A stretch of 64,000 bases of DNA from Cucumis sativus (Eukaryota > Streptophyta > Magnoliopsida > Cucurbitales > Cucurbitaceae), in contig NC_026657.2 in the NCBI RefSeq assembly GCF_000004075.3, forward strand, positions 36,876,732 through 36,940,731, in the 5' to 3' direction. A program made the translations under genes and the position numbers. The notes under the pieces were generated by a model that saw only the letters and a program-made list of their open reading frames with translations, did not search any database and was not told the DNA's origin. Within the stretch, counting starts at the first letter, position 1. Each line of letters opens with the position of its first letter. Of this stretch, positions 24,051-36,453 are shown in pieces.

Positions 24051-25907
24051 TCTAAACCAAAACAACTCAAGTGGGCAAAAATGTGAGATTTGTTCCGTAA
24101 GTTTGGAAAATGGAATGTTCATGAAATCAACCAAATGGAAAAATGGATTAAATTTTAACAATATTCCAATACTACAAATCACCAAATCCCTACAATCATA
24201 ATAAATTAAATTAAAGGGTTTTTTCTTATACAAAATTACAAATATTTAATTCCAAAACACGTTGTTGAGAGATATTTTAGGAAAATCTAAGAACTATGAA
24301 AATCATACCAAATACCACTAACTTAAACTCATTTTGACAAAGATTTTCAATCTATAAGAAAATCTTTAATTCATATGTTTTATAGAAATTGAATTATATT
24401 TTTATTCTTTTGTAACAAGTTATATTGGTGTTGAAACTCCCTTTTAGTTTTTTAAATCTCTAAATAAATATTATATAAATGTGCACCCAATTGAATGGTT
24501 GAGAATAAGCAAAAGTAAAATAAAATAATGATGAAAAATAATTTGAAGAAGCACAATAATCAACAAGGAAAAAACTACAAACCTAAAAAAACCTTGAACC
24601 AAAAACTTTATATATGTGAAAATTTATTATAATCACACCCAACAATTCCCTCTTAATTCCAATTATAATAACACTCTCGTAAAAGTTTTGTATTAGACAC
24701 CATTTATCTTAAGTCTTTCTCAAACTAAAAAATAGAAAAAGAAGAATGTAACTAGAGGTATTATATATAAACTTAAACTATTGTACTTGAGATTATTTGA
24801 AATCTTGCACTGTCACTTCTTTTAAATTTTTTAATGCAGGACAACTGCACTTCTAATATTTTATAAAAAATCTACAATAAACCATACTTTGGACAAGATA
24901 TATATTTGAGAAATCTACTACATCCATGATCTTCAATGCCAATGATATATCTTAGCTCATATAATAATAATCAACTCCTCATAAAAAGTAGACCACTTGA
25001 AATGTCATCTTTTAAGACGATCTTGCGTTTTTCTTTCACATGTTAGTAAAGTTTGTTTGAGATCAATGACACAACTTCCACTACTTTGGTTGATCACCTA
25101 AAAAGTTCTCTCAGTTCTTTCGCCATTAACATATAATTTCCACCAAACACACCTTACATAATCAACAAGTCACGCTCATATGCATTAAAACACGACTAAT
25201 ATTATCGCATCCTTTGTCATGGTAAAATGGACATACTATTTGGATGCCCATTACAATCTTTCTTGAAAAAAAAAAAGAATTGCTATCTTCTATGAGGATG
25301 GAAATGACGCCAACATCTAACTTAGAGCCCTCAAACTAACCTACTACTCTCTTATGACAATTCGTATCTTGATGCAACCAAATTGTTCGCATCTCATTTT
25401 TCTTCTTTTTCTAATTGATAGCTATCAATGTTGAATCTTCTTCTAGTGAAGTAGATCCTTTAACTTTTTTGTTTTCTTTCTTTTAACAATTTTTTTTACT
25501 TGTAGTCCTGACAAAATCTAATATTTTATTCATATTAACGTCAAAATATGTTTAGTAATTTTCTTTCAAATATTTTTTACTAAAACTCAATGTTAATTTG
25601 AGGCATGTGGATCCTCACTATTGTCGATTATGCTCCCAAGTAAAATGAATACAATCCCGATAAGAGTAGATATAACAAACTTACAAGTGGGTATTGAATT
25701 TTTTAAAAAGTAAATTTATTGGCCATAATTTTATTCATTATTTTACTTCTATATAATATAAAAAAGTAAAAAAAAAAAAAAAAAAGATTTATCACAAAGT
25801 ATTTTTTGAAGAAAAAGTTTCAAAGTTTCGTCAAAGTTGAAAGGTTCATTGAGAATCACATTTCCTTTGAGATAAACGATAAAGATTCGCATTTCACACA
25901 GTAAGTT
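24051..25907. other. AT-rich intergenic stretch, nothing recognised
   Basis: I read both strands for transposon and gene motifs and found none that hold. A poly-A run lies near 25769-25786. Confidence 0.4.
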
Positions 25908-26105
25908 ATGTATAAATCACCTTTCTTCTCTCTCTCTCTAAACGACGCCGTTGGAGGAGTAAAATTCCGCACAGCGCCGCCGTCATTGAATCCGATGGAG
26001 AAATTAAAGGTTAGGTTGAAGAAAAATGAAGGGCGTAAAATTAAAGCTGAATATGAAAAATTGTTTATGGAGAAAGCGCTTGATTTTGAAGCACCGGAAA
26101 ATTGA
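25908..26105 (+). other. Exon-like ORF, 65 codons, unknown
   Basis: Stands out by base composition: 25930-26230 is much richer in G and C than its surroundings and contains a CT run (25929-25940) like a plant 5' leader. The frame contains MEKLKVRLKKNEGRKIKAEY then EKLFMEKALDFEAPEN and stops at 26103-26105. It could be a gene fragment or a lost first exon. I do not recognise the family and see no downstream exon. Confidence 0.2.
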
Positions 26106-26229
26106 ATCTGTCGGCCAGAAAGTCAGCGATTATTCTCGGGCATCGGAATCAGGCACAGAGGCGGCGGCCCCGCCAATTTGTAGCGGAAACAATCGGAGAG
26201 AGAAAGAGAGTAGGGAACGGTTTTGAAAA

Positions 26230-28300
26230 GGACGGGAAAAAGGCGATGATCGGAGAAAGAGAGAGAAATAAAAAATGAAAATATTCTTGTTTGAAGATTG
26301 TAGGATATGGCGATAAGGATTCTGAACATGAAATTTTGTTGAAGGAAAAAGGGATTGAATTCCACAATTGAATTTTCTGATTGGCCAACATTTTCAATCC
26401 AACTTTTAAATATTACTGTCAATTATGACAACACACAACAATTCTTGGAACAATACATGTTTATACTTTTTTGATTATACAACATCCCAGACTTCACAAT
26501 TCCAAATTGCCCACTTTTCTTAATTCTAATAAGAACGCACGTACCGTTTTTTTTCATGAGACATATAATAATTAATTGTATCATGACAATATTTTAAAAA
26601 ATTACAAAATATAGTTTCAAATAATAAACTTCATCTTTTAATTACTATATTTATAATTGTCACTTTTTTTATTTGTTTAAATCTCCTTTTTGTTAAATTT
26701 AAATAGTATATTAAAAGTAATGAAAATGTTTGAAACATAATTTTATAGTGTGACAAATATAAATAGTTGAACAATGAATGGATTTTTTTTTTTGTAAATA
26801 TCGGACATGAAGTTTAAAATTAATATTGTAACGTCGTAGAAGTCGATATCATATCTTAGTGAGATGGATCATGAGAACATGAAAATAAGGTTAAGAAAAA
26901 CTTAAAAGAATTAAAAGTCACTACTTATACCAACAATTAACATCTTTACTTGTAATGACTCAATTAGGAACTTCAAAGTTAAATGTGTTTAGCTTGTAAC
27001 AATTCTACATTAGGATTCGTGTTGGTTAGTGAAGACACTTTTATTGATAAAATATTTTGGTCGTTTTTTATTTTTTAAATAAAAAATTAATCATTCGAAA
27101 TAAAGAGACCAATATTTGAACAATTATAGAGAGATTTAATAGTAAACGAGAAGTGTAAAATTAATTGAAAAAAATTGTTGTGAAAGAGTATGAACGAATG
27201 TCGAAAATTCTAAGCTCTTAGCCTACTTTAATAAAGTATAGATATATGTAGGGAGACATATCTCAAATCATCTTGCAACAACAAAAAAAAACACAATTAC
27301 CTTATTGTTAGTATGTGCATAAAAGTATTTTGTAATTGCAACCAAAAAGTTGGTGGGTTCGATATCGATCTATCCTAGTTTTTCTTTTCTTTCAAGTATT
27401 AACAATTGCAAGGTGGAGATAATTACCATTAACTAAATTCATTTACACTGTCCAAAGACGAGATTCAGATTTATTCTTCATATTAAAATTTACATCTCAT
27501 TTAATTTTCATGGATTTTCAATTATTGCATTTTGACAATAAATGCAAACCATAATACAGGTTAGTTATGTGTTTCAATGTTGATCATGATCACTAATCAC
27601 AAATGTAGTAAAATCACAAAATTACTTATTAAATTTTTTTTATATATAAACCCAATGTAACAATAAGATCTACCCAATAAAAATAATAATAGCATTAATT
27701 AGAGGAAACCCCAAAAGAACCTTGCATACCAATCTAGCTATGAGCTAGCAACCATCAAGTTCTATTATTTTTCAAAAAATAGGACGACGAGAATGAATTT
27801 GAGAAAATAGATGCTAGATATCCCCAACATAATATGTACAATCATATTAATCATGTGGTTAAAAATAAGTTAGACTTTTACTCTCTCAAAATAGTATAGG
27901 TAAGATCGTGAGTCTTTCGACATTTATCAAAGCTTTTTTCCACAAACGCATGGAATGAAGTTAGATACGAACTATATGTAAAACTATATTTTGAAGCTAA
28001 GATATATACTTGATTGTATCAAGTTGATGAAATTTTGTTTGAAAAAAATTATATTAATATTCTATTTCAAATTGGGATTTACAACGTTACTAGGACAGCA
28101 ATGTGAAAACTCCTTTGTAAACCCCTACCTTAAGTTATGGATTTAGAGTCCCAAGGGGTACCCACATATTTTTTTTTAGAGGGTGAGAAGATTGATAAAT
28201 GTGGAAATAAAAAAAAAGTGCATTCCAAGCAACATTTAACCACCATAGGTTGAAGTTCATATGTTTGTTGTAAGTACTAGTTATAATAATCACTAATTCT
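26230..28300. other. AT-rich intergenic stretch, nothing recognised
   Basis: No coding frame, RNA gene or transposon could be supported on either strand. Confidence 0.4.
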
Positions 28301-28307
28301 CCAAAGG

Positions 28308-28620
28308 TATTTGATAGTGTAAGATTCCTTATCAAAACCATCTGACAATCTATCTAATAAAGAATTTGGGTCACTTTGGTTTTTCCAATGTGGGATATAT
28401 TCTCAACATGCCCTTTCAAAACGATGTCTTCTTTTGTGTTCACCAACCTTCATCATATCTCAATTTTGTTTTATTGGACTCAATAACCATACTATATTTG
28501 ATAGTATGAAATTACATCTCAAAATCAACTGACAACGAGAGAATTAAGTAACTTCTTATAAAAAGTTCGAGTTCTCTTAATTATTTTCAATATGAAATTC
28601 TCAACATGTTCAAGCTTCTA
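28308..28620. repeat. Degenerate tandem duplication
   Basis: Two diverged units of about 190 bp. Each opens with ATTTGATAGTxTxA, passes through (T)CAAAAxCA(A/T)CTGACAA and ends at CTCAACATG (about 28407 and 28600). The words match a repeat often seen in plant intergenic DNA and LTR flanks. Confidence 0.4.
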
Positions 28621-31600
28621 ATAGATTAACATTGACCAAAATTCAAGACAAGAAGAAGTGAGTTATGATTATAAAAGTTACTAATAGTCCATAAGCCACT
28701 CACATTAAACAAAAGAAAAAAAAACAAAAGAAAACGTCTTTAAGTGAAGTGGTGTGTTGTGAACAAAATTACTTATTAACTTCCTATCACGAGTCGATAT
28801 TTAAAATCTATTCGTAACTAAATTGAGTTGATCAATCGAATAATAATCCATATACATTTTCTTTATATATTTTTGCATAGTTGTTAGAGGCTCATGTATA
28901 TTTACAACAATAATACATTTTGTCTTTAATTATTGAAGATGTTAAGTAAGATAGCGCACTATAATATCAAAAGGAATTAACATTACTTTAGTAAATTTAA
29001 ACAATTTTTCTTTTTGTATGTCACCGAATATTGATAATATGTTTTAAAATATCTTCAAGTGGACATAAAGAATTAAATTACACCTTTCTTTTGGAAGATA
29101 AAAACATGTTGAGAAGGGAATGGAATAATTAAACTTGCACTAATTTAATGGGTTTAGAGTTAAATATATATATAAATCCATTTGGGTTTTGTTTAATAAA
29201 AGAAATAAGATATGTTTTTATCCCCGTAGAAGAAACCAAAAAATACTCCTGAAATGGTGTATTCACGCATATACCCATTTTTTAAGTTAAAGAAAAGAAA
29301 AAAGAATAGCAAATTGCATGGGACAATCGAAGATTACGATAACATTATCTTGGTAATTAATATCCATAAAGAATGGTATTTGTTCTTTATGTTTTTTTCC
29401 CTTTTCTATGACGCAAATGGCATAACATTTGACTCTTTTTTCTTTTGCTATTCTCATCCCATCTTTGACTTGACACAATATGCCCACTCAACCACAGCAA
29501 CAACAACAAAAGCTACCTCTCAAATTCACTAATCTCAACTTGACCCCTATAACAATTCAAACTATAAAAAAAAGAAATAAACATCTAAGCTTAAATTTAA
29601 TCAAAATATGGACTGAAAAATTTAGCATGGTTGAGAGTGCTTCAATCTCGTTTACCTTTATGCTCTTTGTAGAAAGATGTAGGTAGAAAAAACATATGAT
29701 ATCAATAATTATAGTTAGTTGTTAAATGTAAATGTGTATGCTTCAACTTTCTTTTGTTTAAATCTCATATCATACATATATTTTTTTTTCCTTCATATAA
29801 AGCTCTTTCTCAATAAAGTTTTTTGATTTGTGTTACTGTCAATATATATTATAGTTCTTTACGAAAAATATCAATTCACACCTCTAAATATAGTGTTTAG
29901 TCAATTTAAACATTGAACTTTTGTAAGAGAATCATAAACTTCTCAATATTTCATGAAATGAGTCAATTAAAATTTTTATTTGAAGATTATCTATGCATCG
30001 TCGATTTTAATCGTTCGTTTTATTAATCCGACATTTAAAGAAGTCTACATTTGTACAAGAATTGAAAGTATAGTCAATTTGAAATTATAATTGGAATAAA
30101 AAAAATCTTAACGGATTCACTTATAACAATCAGAATAGTATTTAAAATAATTTTATGTTTAATGATGAATTTTAACCAAACGTTAGACATGTTCGTTTTA
30201 AGACTAATTTTAAAATTTTATTAAAAATTAATAAATAAATAGGAATGTAAAATATTTATAAGAGTATTTAATAAAAAGAAAAAAGAAATTAAGAGTATCT
30301 TTCCAATTCAATTATGACACATTTGAAATGTGGGGAAGAAAAAATGAGACTTGTAATTTTGGAAGTCTAAGTACTACAATACATATAAATATATGTTTCT
30401 TGGGGCAATGTGAAGTAACGTGGAAAGAGGGGAAAGTCAGGGTGACGGGGATCCTATTGTACAAAATTGTACGGAGCCGATAAACTTGACGGCTAAATTT
30501 AAGTAAACCAAAATAGTAATTTGAAAAACACACCAAAACAGAAAGGCACCGAAACCCAACTTTGGCCTTTTCCATTAACACATAATTGAGACTGCTCAAA
30601 TATTGCACAACTTGCACTTTCCAGTTTCCAGTATCCACCCCGAATTTTAATTATGTGTAATTACAAATGTCTCATCTTATGCTTTTTCTTCAAGGATCTT
30701 TGCAAGTTCCAGAAGTATAAAAAATATTGTAGCTAGTTGGATAAAAAACTGTGAGAGGAAATTTGTTAGAATGATGATATATAATTAGTGTTTTTGTTGG
30801 TGTGGGGAAGCACTAAAAGGGCAGCAGTAGAACAGTATATATAATAAAAGTAATTGAAACTGATGGGTTTAATTTTTGTCTCCAAATATGGGAAACGTGA
30901 GGGCCCAATAAAGTTGCTCTTAAAATGCCATTCTTTTAGAAAAACTAAACTTTCTCTCGGTTAAACTTTTCAGGCGTGGAGTTGTGTCCCATGAAATTCA
31001 CCTTTTGCTCTTGTTTTTTGTACCAAGAGCTTCCACTTCTGTAATTCTTAAATATTTTAAATCCATATTTTATTTATAATTCAATTTATGTTCAGATTAT
31101 AAAATTAAATATTAAATTAATTTTAAACAATTAAATGCTTACAAAAATGACATATACTCAATTTTTGTCCTTTTTACTTTCAATAATTTTCAAATTAATC
31201 CTTTGCGTTGAAATTGAATAATAACAATAATTTTGATTAAAGAAAAAACTATTCTTACAAAATGAATCAAAATATGAAAAAACTTATAAGAATGTCTATT
31301 TGTAGATATTAATAGGTTTCTATAATGGATAAAAGCCTAATCATTTTTAACATTTGCGTAGTTAAAGGTGAGAAAATGGAATGAATTTTAAAATTAAACA
31401 CAACTTACGCAAAAGCTGTAGTTTTTAACTTAAAATGTAAAACAAAATAATGACCAAAATATTGTTAAAATAAAGAATAAACAATAAAAGAGAGAGAGCG
31501 TGTTTTCCGTGGAAAGCAACAGGTAAAAGGCAAAGAAGGTCGAAGTCGAACCCACTTGCCCATAGAATTCGGTTTGTGTAATTGGAATTAGTATTTAAAC

Positions 31601-31692
31601 CATCAGAAAATGGCAGCAAAAAAGGAAAAAAACAATCGAGCACTGATCTGGAAAAATTGATAGTGTGTACGAGGGGGAGTTGATTTGATAGG
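28621..31692. other. Intergenic stretch upstream of the first RADIALIS-like gene
   Basis: Mostly AT-rich, no gene recognised. The last few hundred bases should hold the promoter and 5' UTR of the following gene. Confidence 0.4.
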
Positions 31693-32466
31693 ATGGGGTC
31701 TGGATCCAATTGGACGGCCAAACAGAACAAAGTGTTTGAAAATGCTTTAGCCATCTACGACAAAGACACGCCGGAGCGGTGGCAGAATCTGGCCAGAGCC
31801 GTCGGGGGCAAGACCGCGGAGGAAGTGAAACGACACTACGAAAGGTTGGTTGAAGATGTGAACAAGATCGAAACCGGCCAAGTTCCTTTCCCTAATTACA
31901 GAAGGTCCGTACCTGCCGCCCGAGGATTTTACTTTCTTGACCAAGAACAAAGGTAAGCTAAAACAAACCCCTCCCCATTTTCTTTTCTATTTTAAATTTT
32001 AATTTTGGGGTAATGTATTTCTAAAATCCGCTTTTAATTATAATTTGTTTTCTTGTTTTGAAAATAATAATAATAACAACAACAACGACAAAACTAAAAC
32101 TTTTGCACTCAAAACTTTGTTCTATGTTTCCCAAATGTAGCCAAAAGTTTTAACTGAGTATTTCAAGGAAAAGCTACTAAGAAAGTATATTACTGATATC
32201 TAATTGAGTCTAAAAGGAGGAGACTTCATTTTCAACTTTGGTTATAGTTTCATTCATTCACCAGGATGGTTTGTTTTACCTTTCTACAAGATTTAATTAA
32301 GAGCGATGATTTTGATTAATTAATTAATTAAGTACAACAAACACATATACATATATATTAACTTAGAGGAAAGCATTAAATTAGTTAAAAATTGATATAA
32401 ATTGTAATGTGATGTAATTCTGGTTTATGTGATTAATGCAGGATGAGGAGTCTGCAATTGAATTGA
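31693..32466 (+). CDS. RADIALIS-like single-SANT/MYB transcription factor, 2 exons
   Basis: Small nuclear protein of 94 aa in the RADIALIS/RSM family. These proteins have one I-box-like SANT domain and act by binding or titrating other MYB proteins, for example in flower and seedling development. Exon 1 is 31693-31952 and exon 2 is 32442-32466, with GT/AG splicing between CAAAG and GATGAGG. The SANT domain spans about residues 6-60: [20 protein letters not shown], then [20 protein letters not shown] and [11 protein letters not shown]. The tail has the usual GQVPFPNYR motif. The last exon contributes only the end of R plus MRSLQLN. ATG at 31693 is the only start that gives the family's short N-terminus. 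Which RL subgroup it belongs to is not resolved. Confidence 0.92.
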
Positions 32467-33279
32467 AGTAGGAATGTGGGAAGAGAGGAGTTCTACGTTT
32501 CTATCTCTCCATTAACTTTTTCTTCAGCTAAAACTTGAAATTTGCAAGCAACAAATATTTATGAAATATGAAGGCCAAATGTAGCTAAGGCAGTTTTAAT
32601 TTTCTTCACCCATCTTCAATTGTAATTTCTAGTTTTTATCTTTTATCTTTTATCAACTGTCTCCAAATTGTTTTATATTAAATAAATACTACCTTTGGTA
32701 TAGTTTAAAACACATCAAATTGGAGGAAAGGATCACGGTTGAGTTTACTATGTTCTTAAACTCCAAATAATATTAATTAATAAAAAAAAACTCCAACAAA
32801 TAAGACTTTGTCTTATGTTATTATTATAATTGCAACATTGATTATTAGGTCCACCGTTCTAAAGGACTATTTATACCTTAACTTTTAGGAAAACTATCAC
32901 AATTTAAATCTTAAATTTTTATAAATCTGTTAGTTTAAACTACGAGAATATATGATTTTTTTACTATGATTATATGATTTTTTCAATTTAATCATTTCAT
33001 GAATATTATTCATGTAAATTAAAGATTTAATTTGATATATTGAAAAAGTTAAGAGTTTAAATTGATAGTACTTTTAAAGTTTAAGGGTATAAATTGATAT
33101 TTGCTTGTAATTTTTTGATTTAATAAAGAAGGAACGAGATTACTCTAACCCACTATACTCGGGCGAGAGTACTCCAAAGAGAGTGTACTCAACCCTCTAA
33201 TTTTGAAAATAAATTGAATAATGTCAAAATTAAAATAGGTAAAGTAGGTTGTTCGACCTTAGAGTGAATAAATTGAGTG
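32467..33279. other. 3' UTR of the RADIALIS-like gene and spacer
   Basis: The first 200 bases are probably 3' UTR; the rest is AT-rich spacer without recognisable features. Confidence 0.4.
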
Positions 33280-33960
33280 ACAATAATGATAAATTTTTGG
33301 TACACATTGTTTAGATTTGGTGTACGACCATTTAAATTTGGGTAGCCAAATCTAAACAAATTTTTTCAAGATTATTTGGTACGATCATTTAAATTTGACC
33401 TAGGATAGTTTATATGTAGCACATGATCGTTTACATTTGATCATTTAAATTAAGACAACAAAATCTAAATGATCTTTTTAAATATTTTTTGTATGATTGT
33501 TTAAATTAGGTTAGCCAAACCTCAACGTTTTTTTTTTCACAATCTTTTATATTTGACACACGATCTTAAAAAACTAAATAATACTTTTAAAAAAATAGCA
33601 CGAACCAAATAACAATTTGAAAAAAATATTTAAAAAATTATCGAAGAAAGAAAAAGATACGATGAAAATGAAAAAAAATTACAAAAAAAGTGAAAAAGAC
33701 GGTGAGAAGGAAAAAAAAATTGCAGATGAAAGAATATGAAAAGGAAGGTCAAATGAAAATATTTAAAAAAATTGGAGAAGAAGAGAAAAAGGGGTGGAAA
33801 GAAAAAATATGACATAACACAAAAAGAAAAAAACGATGATAAATAAGGGAAACCGCGATTTTTTTTGAAAAAATGATGAATTGTATGGACTTTTTCACCT
33901 GGTGACACTAAATATTTTTTGCATTTCCTCTATTTATGAAAGTTAATTGTATTTAACAAA
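33280..33960 (+). repeat. Dispersed purine-rich repeat, copy C (longest)
   Basis: The left part has several copies of a half-palindromic word pair, for example CATTTAAATTTGGGTAGCC followed by AAATCTAAAC. Next come GAACCAAATAACAATTTGAA (33602), a purine-rich core (33617-33850), and an end with CTAAATATTTTTTGCATTTC and TATTTATGAAAGTTAA. It matches copies A and B in landmark order. Confidence 0.65.
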
Positions 33961-34974
33961 TGTCTTTATTTTTCATAAGATTTAGTAAATTTTATAGATG
34001 AATTTGACCTTATCATTCATTTAAAATAAAAAAATATATATGAAAATTGATATATTTTGGACTGCATTTATTATGGATATTAAAATTAACATATTTATAC
34101 CACTAATTATTTCATATTTTTCTTTTTATTTAATTTATGAGTGATACTAACTAATTAGGGTATATATGACATACAATTAGGAAAGTTGTATTTGAATTTA
34201 ATTAACAAATATATTATCTACGATATTTCAACTAAACTCTCTCTCCGTTCATTTTTTCTTCTTTTGGTCAAATGTCGTATTTCTTTGTTGTTAATCTCCT
34301 TCATGTTTTTCGGTGAGTTCATACTTTTTGCGTCTTCTATATCCTACCCAATTATCATTCTATATATAACATTGCTTTTTTGATATCGAAATGGGTCTTT
34401 GGTATCAAGAGTTGCATAGTATATGATGTTGCTGTTTTTTTATATCAAACACCAAGTGGAATGTATTTTTAAAATGATTATTACAATGGATTTTATAGTA
34501 TTTCATTTGATTTCTCCTTACATTAGTAAAAATTAATTTTATTGATTTTCAATTTATAAAAACTATATTACATCCAATTTGCAATGTTTTTCATATATTT
34601 AAAGATCATTTCATAATTTTACATAGTATATAATGATACATATATAGATGATTTTTTTAATGATTCGAATAACTATATTAGTTACAGTGTATTGGGAATT
34701 TTAGTTTATGAACATGTGTCATTTCAAGAGTTACACAATAGTCTTATATCCAAGCTATGCAGATTTGTTAATATAGATAATCGGAATATATACATTTTCT
34801 TAGATCCTATAGAATGTTCAAAAAATAACTTGTCTATTAGTAATGATAGCAATGTAAAATAGGTTTACCACATAACAACGTCAAATATCGATCACCACAT
34901 TGGTCTCAATACTGATATGTCAATAGTCTTATATTTTGTTGGCTGCTTCCCTGTTACTTTGGATTCTAAAGCTT

Positions 34975-35106
34975 TTAATTCATTGCCAATAGACGTCCTT
35001 TAGATGATGGCCTTTTTTTTTAAAAAAGTATTGATGTGTAAAGAATTCATTGCCAATAGACACCCTCTCGATGAGGGCCTTTTTTTTAAAAAAATATTAA
35101 TGTGTA
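34975..35106. repeat. Tandem duplication of about 65 bp
   Basis: Two adjacent units each contain TTCATTGCCAATAGAC, GGCC followed by a T run and then an A run, and TATTxATGTGTAAA. They differ at scattered positions. They lie just before the recognisable transposase frame. Confidence 0.6.
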
Positions 35107-35227
35107 AAAAATTTCTTCTACTTTTGAAGTAAAAAACCATTACATGTTTCAACGAAGACTTTGTTGAAAAAATTCTTGCAAGCATTGTCATTAGAGACAA
35201 TTTTCAATAGTGTACTATTAAATTAAA

Positions 35228-36447
35228 CAAAAAAGTTTTTGCAGTGCGTATTTGAAAGATGTTCAGGGTCAATAAGTGTTTCATGTTGTTTTCCATGGTG
35301 ATAGATTTTTATGTGTTGTTACTAGGCTTGATGGTGAACATACATGCTCAGTAGATGTTTCTTTAACAAATCATAGACAAACTATTTTTTCTATTATCAA
35401 GGACCTAATAAAGAAGAAAATAAATATATATGGGCCAGAGTTGAACACTTCTAAAGATATAGTTCATTATATTTGTTGTGAGCATGATTTGAATATTAGT
35501 TACCAAAAAGCTTGGCGTGCACATGAAACTGCATTTGATGAAGTCAAAGGATTTTCTGAAGACTCATTCAAGATGTTACCAACATTTGTGTACTTGTTGA
35601 ATTTGAACAACTGGGGTATGTTCGCAATATATACCCTTCGAGAAACAATATATACCCATGATGTACATATTATACATTATTCTTTGTACGAAAATATCCA
35701 TTTTTCATGTCCATGGATTCTATTATTGAAAAAGGTTGTCGGTGAAGGTAGATTCATCTATTTCTTTATGGCATTGTCTACTTCAATTTTTGGTTGGCAG
35801 AGTTGTAGTTGTTGTCTTGTTCTCTCTATTGATAGTATAAGTCTAAAAAATAAATATAGTGGTACTCTTTTAACTGGCTCCACACCTAGTGCTAATGATA
35901 AGATTTTCCTTTAACCTTTTGTGTTATTAATTTTGAGAGTGATTTTTCATGGACGTGGTTTTGCAAATGAAGAAAATATTAGGTGAAAAGAATGATGTTG
36001 TGATAGTTTGTGAAATTCATAAAAGTATATGTAAAGCCATAGAGGTAGTATTTCCAAATGTATTACATTGCATGTGCATAGTTCATTTACTAAGGAATCT
36101 AAAGTTGAGGTATAAAAGAATAGTTGATATTGTATTTCATGCATGTGGCAAAGCTTCTAATGCATTAGATTTGAACATGAGATGCCTCAATTCGAATCTG
36201 ATGCATCAGGTATATGCTAAAAGTTGGAATCAATTGATTTTTTTGAGATGTTTTCTCGTGCGTACTCACCCCATAAGAGATATACGGTGATGACCACTAA
36301 TATATATGAGTGTTTGAATTCGGCCATGCTTAAAGCTAGGAAGTTACCAATATCTTCCATGTTGGAGGTATTGTGAATAATGTTGCAAAAATGGTTGTTT
36401 GATAGAAGAAATGAAGTGTGGATACAAAATATGAATACTATGTCAAA
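35228..36447 (+). pseudogene. Mutator-like (MULE) transposase relic, copy 1
   Basis: Decayed MuDR-type transposase. In order it shows DGEHTCSVDVSLTNHRQ and NISYQKAWRAHE (N-terminal DNA-binding part), then FFMALSTSIFGWQ, SIDSISLKNKYSGTLLTGST (start of the DDE catalytic domain, first Asp retained), then in another frame SDFSWTWF, HKSICKAIEVVFPNVLHCMC and IVHLLRNLK, and finally TNIYECLNSAMLKARKLPIS and LEVL followed by a stop. At least one frameshift and several stops separate these pieces, so no active enzyme is made. The 3' part appears cut off by the LTR-like insertion starting at 36454. No terminal inverted repeats were identified. Confidence 0.82.
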
Positions 36448-36453
36448 CGATTT

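Noticed and set aside
24760..25500. Possible copia-type retrotransposon remnant
   Set aside because: Short minus-strand frames gave no recognisable gag, integrase or reverse-transcriptase motif.
27340..27380. Possible tRNA T-arm (GGTGGGTTCGATATCGATC)
   Set aside because: No acceptor stem, D-arm or anticodon arm at the right spacing.
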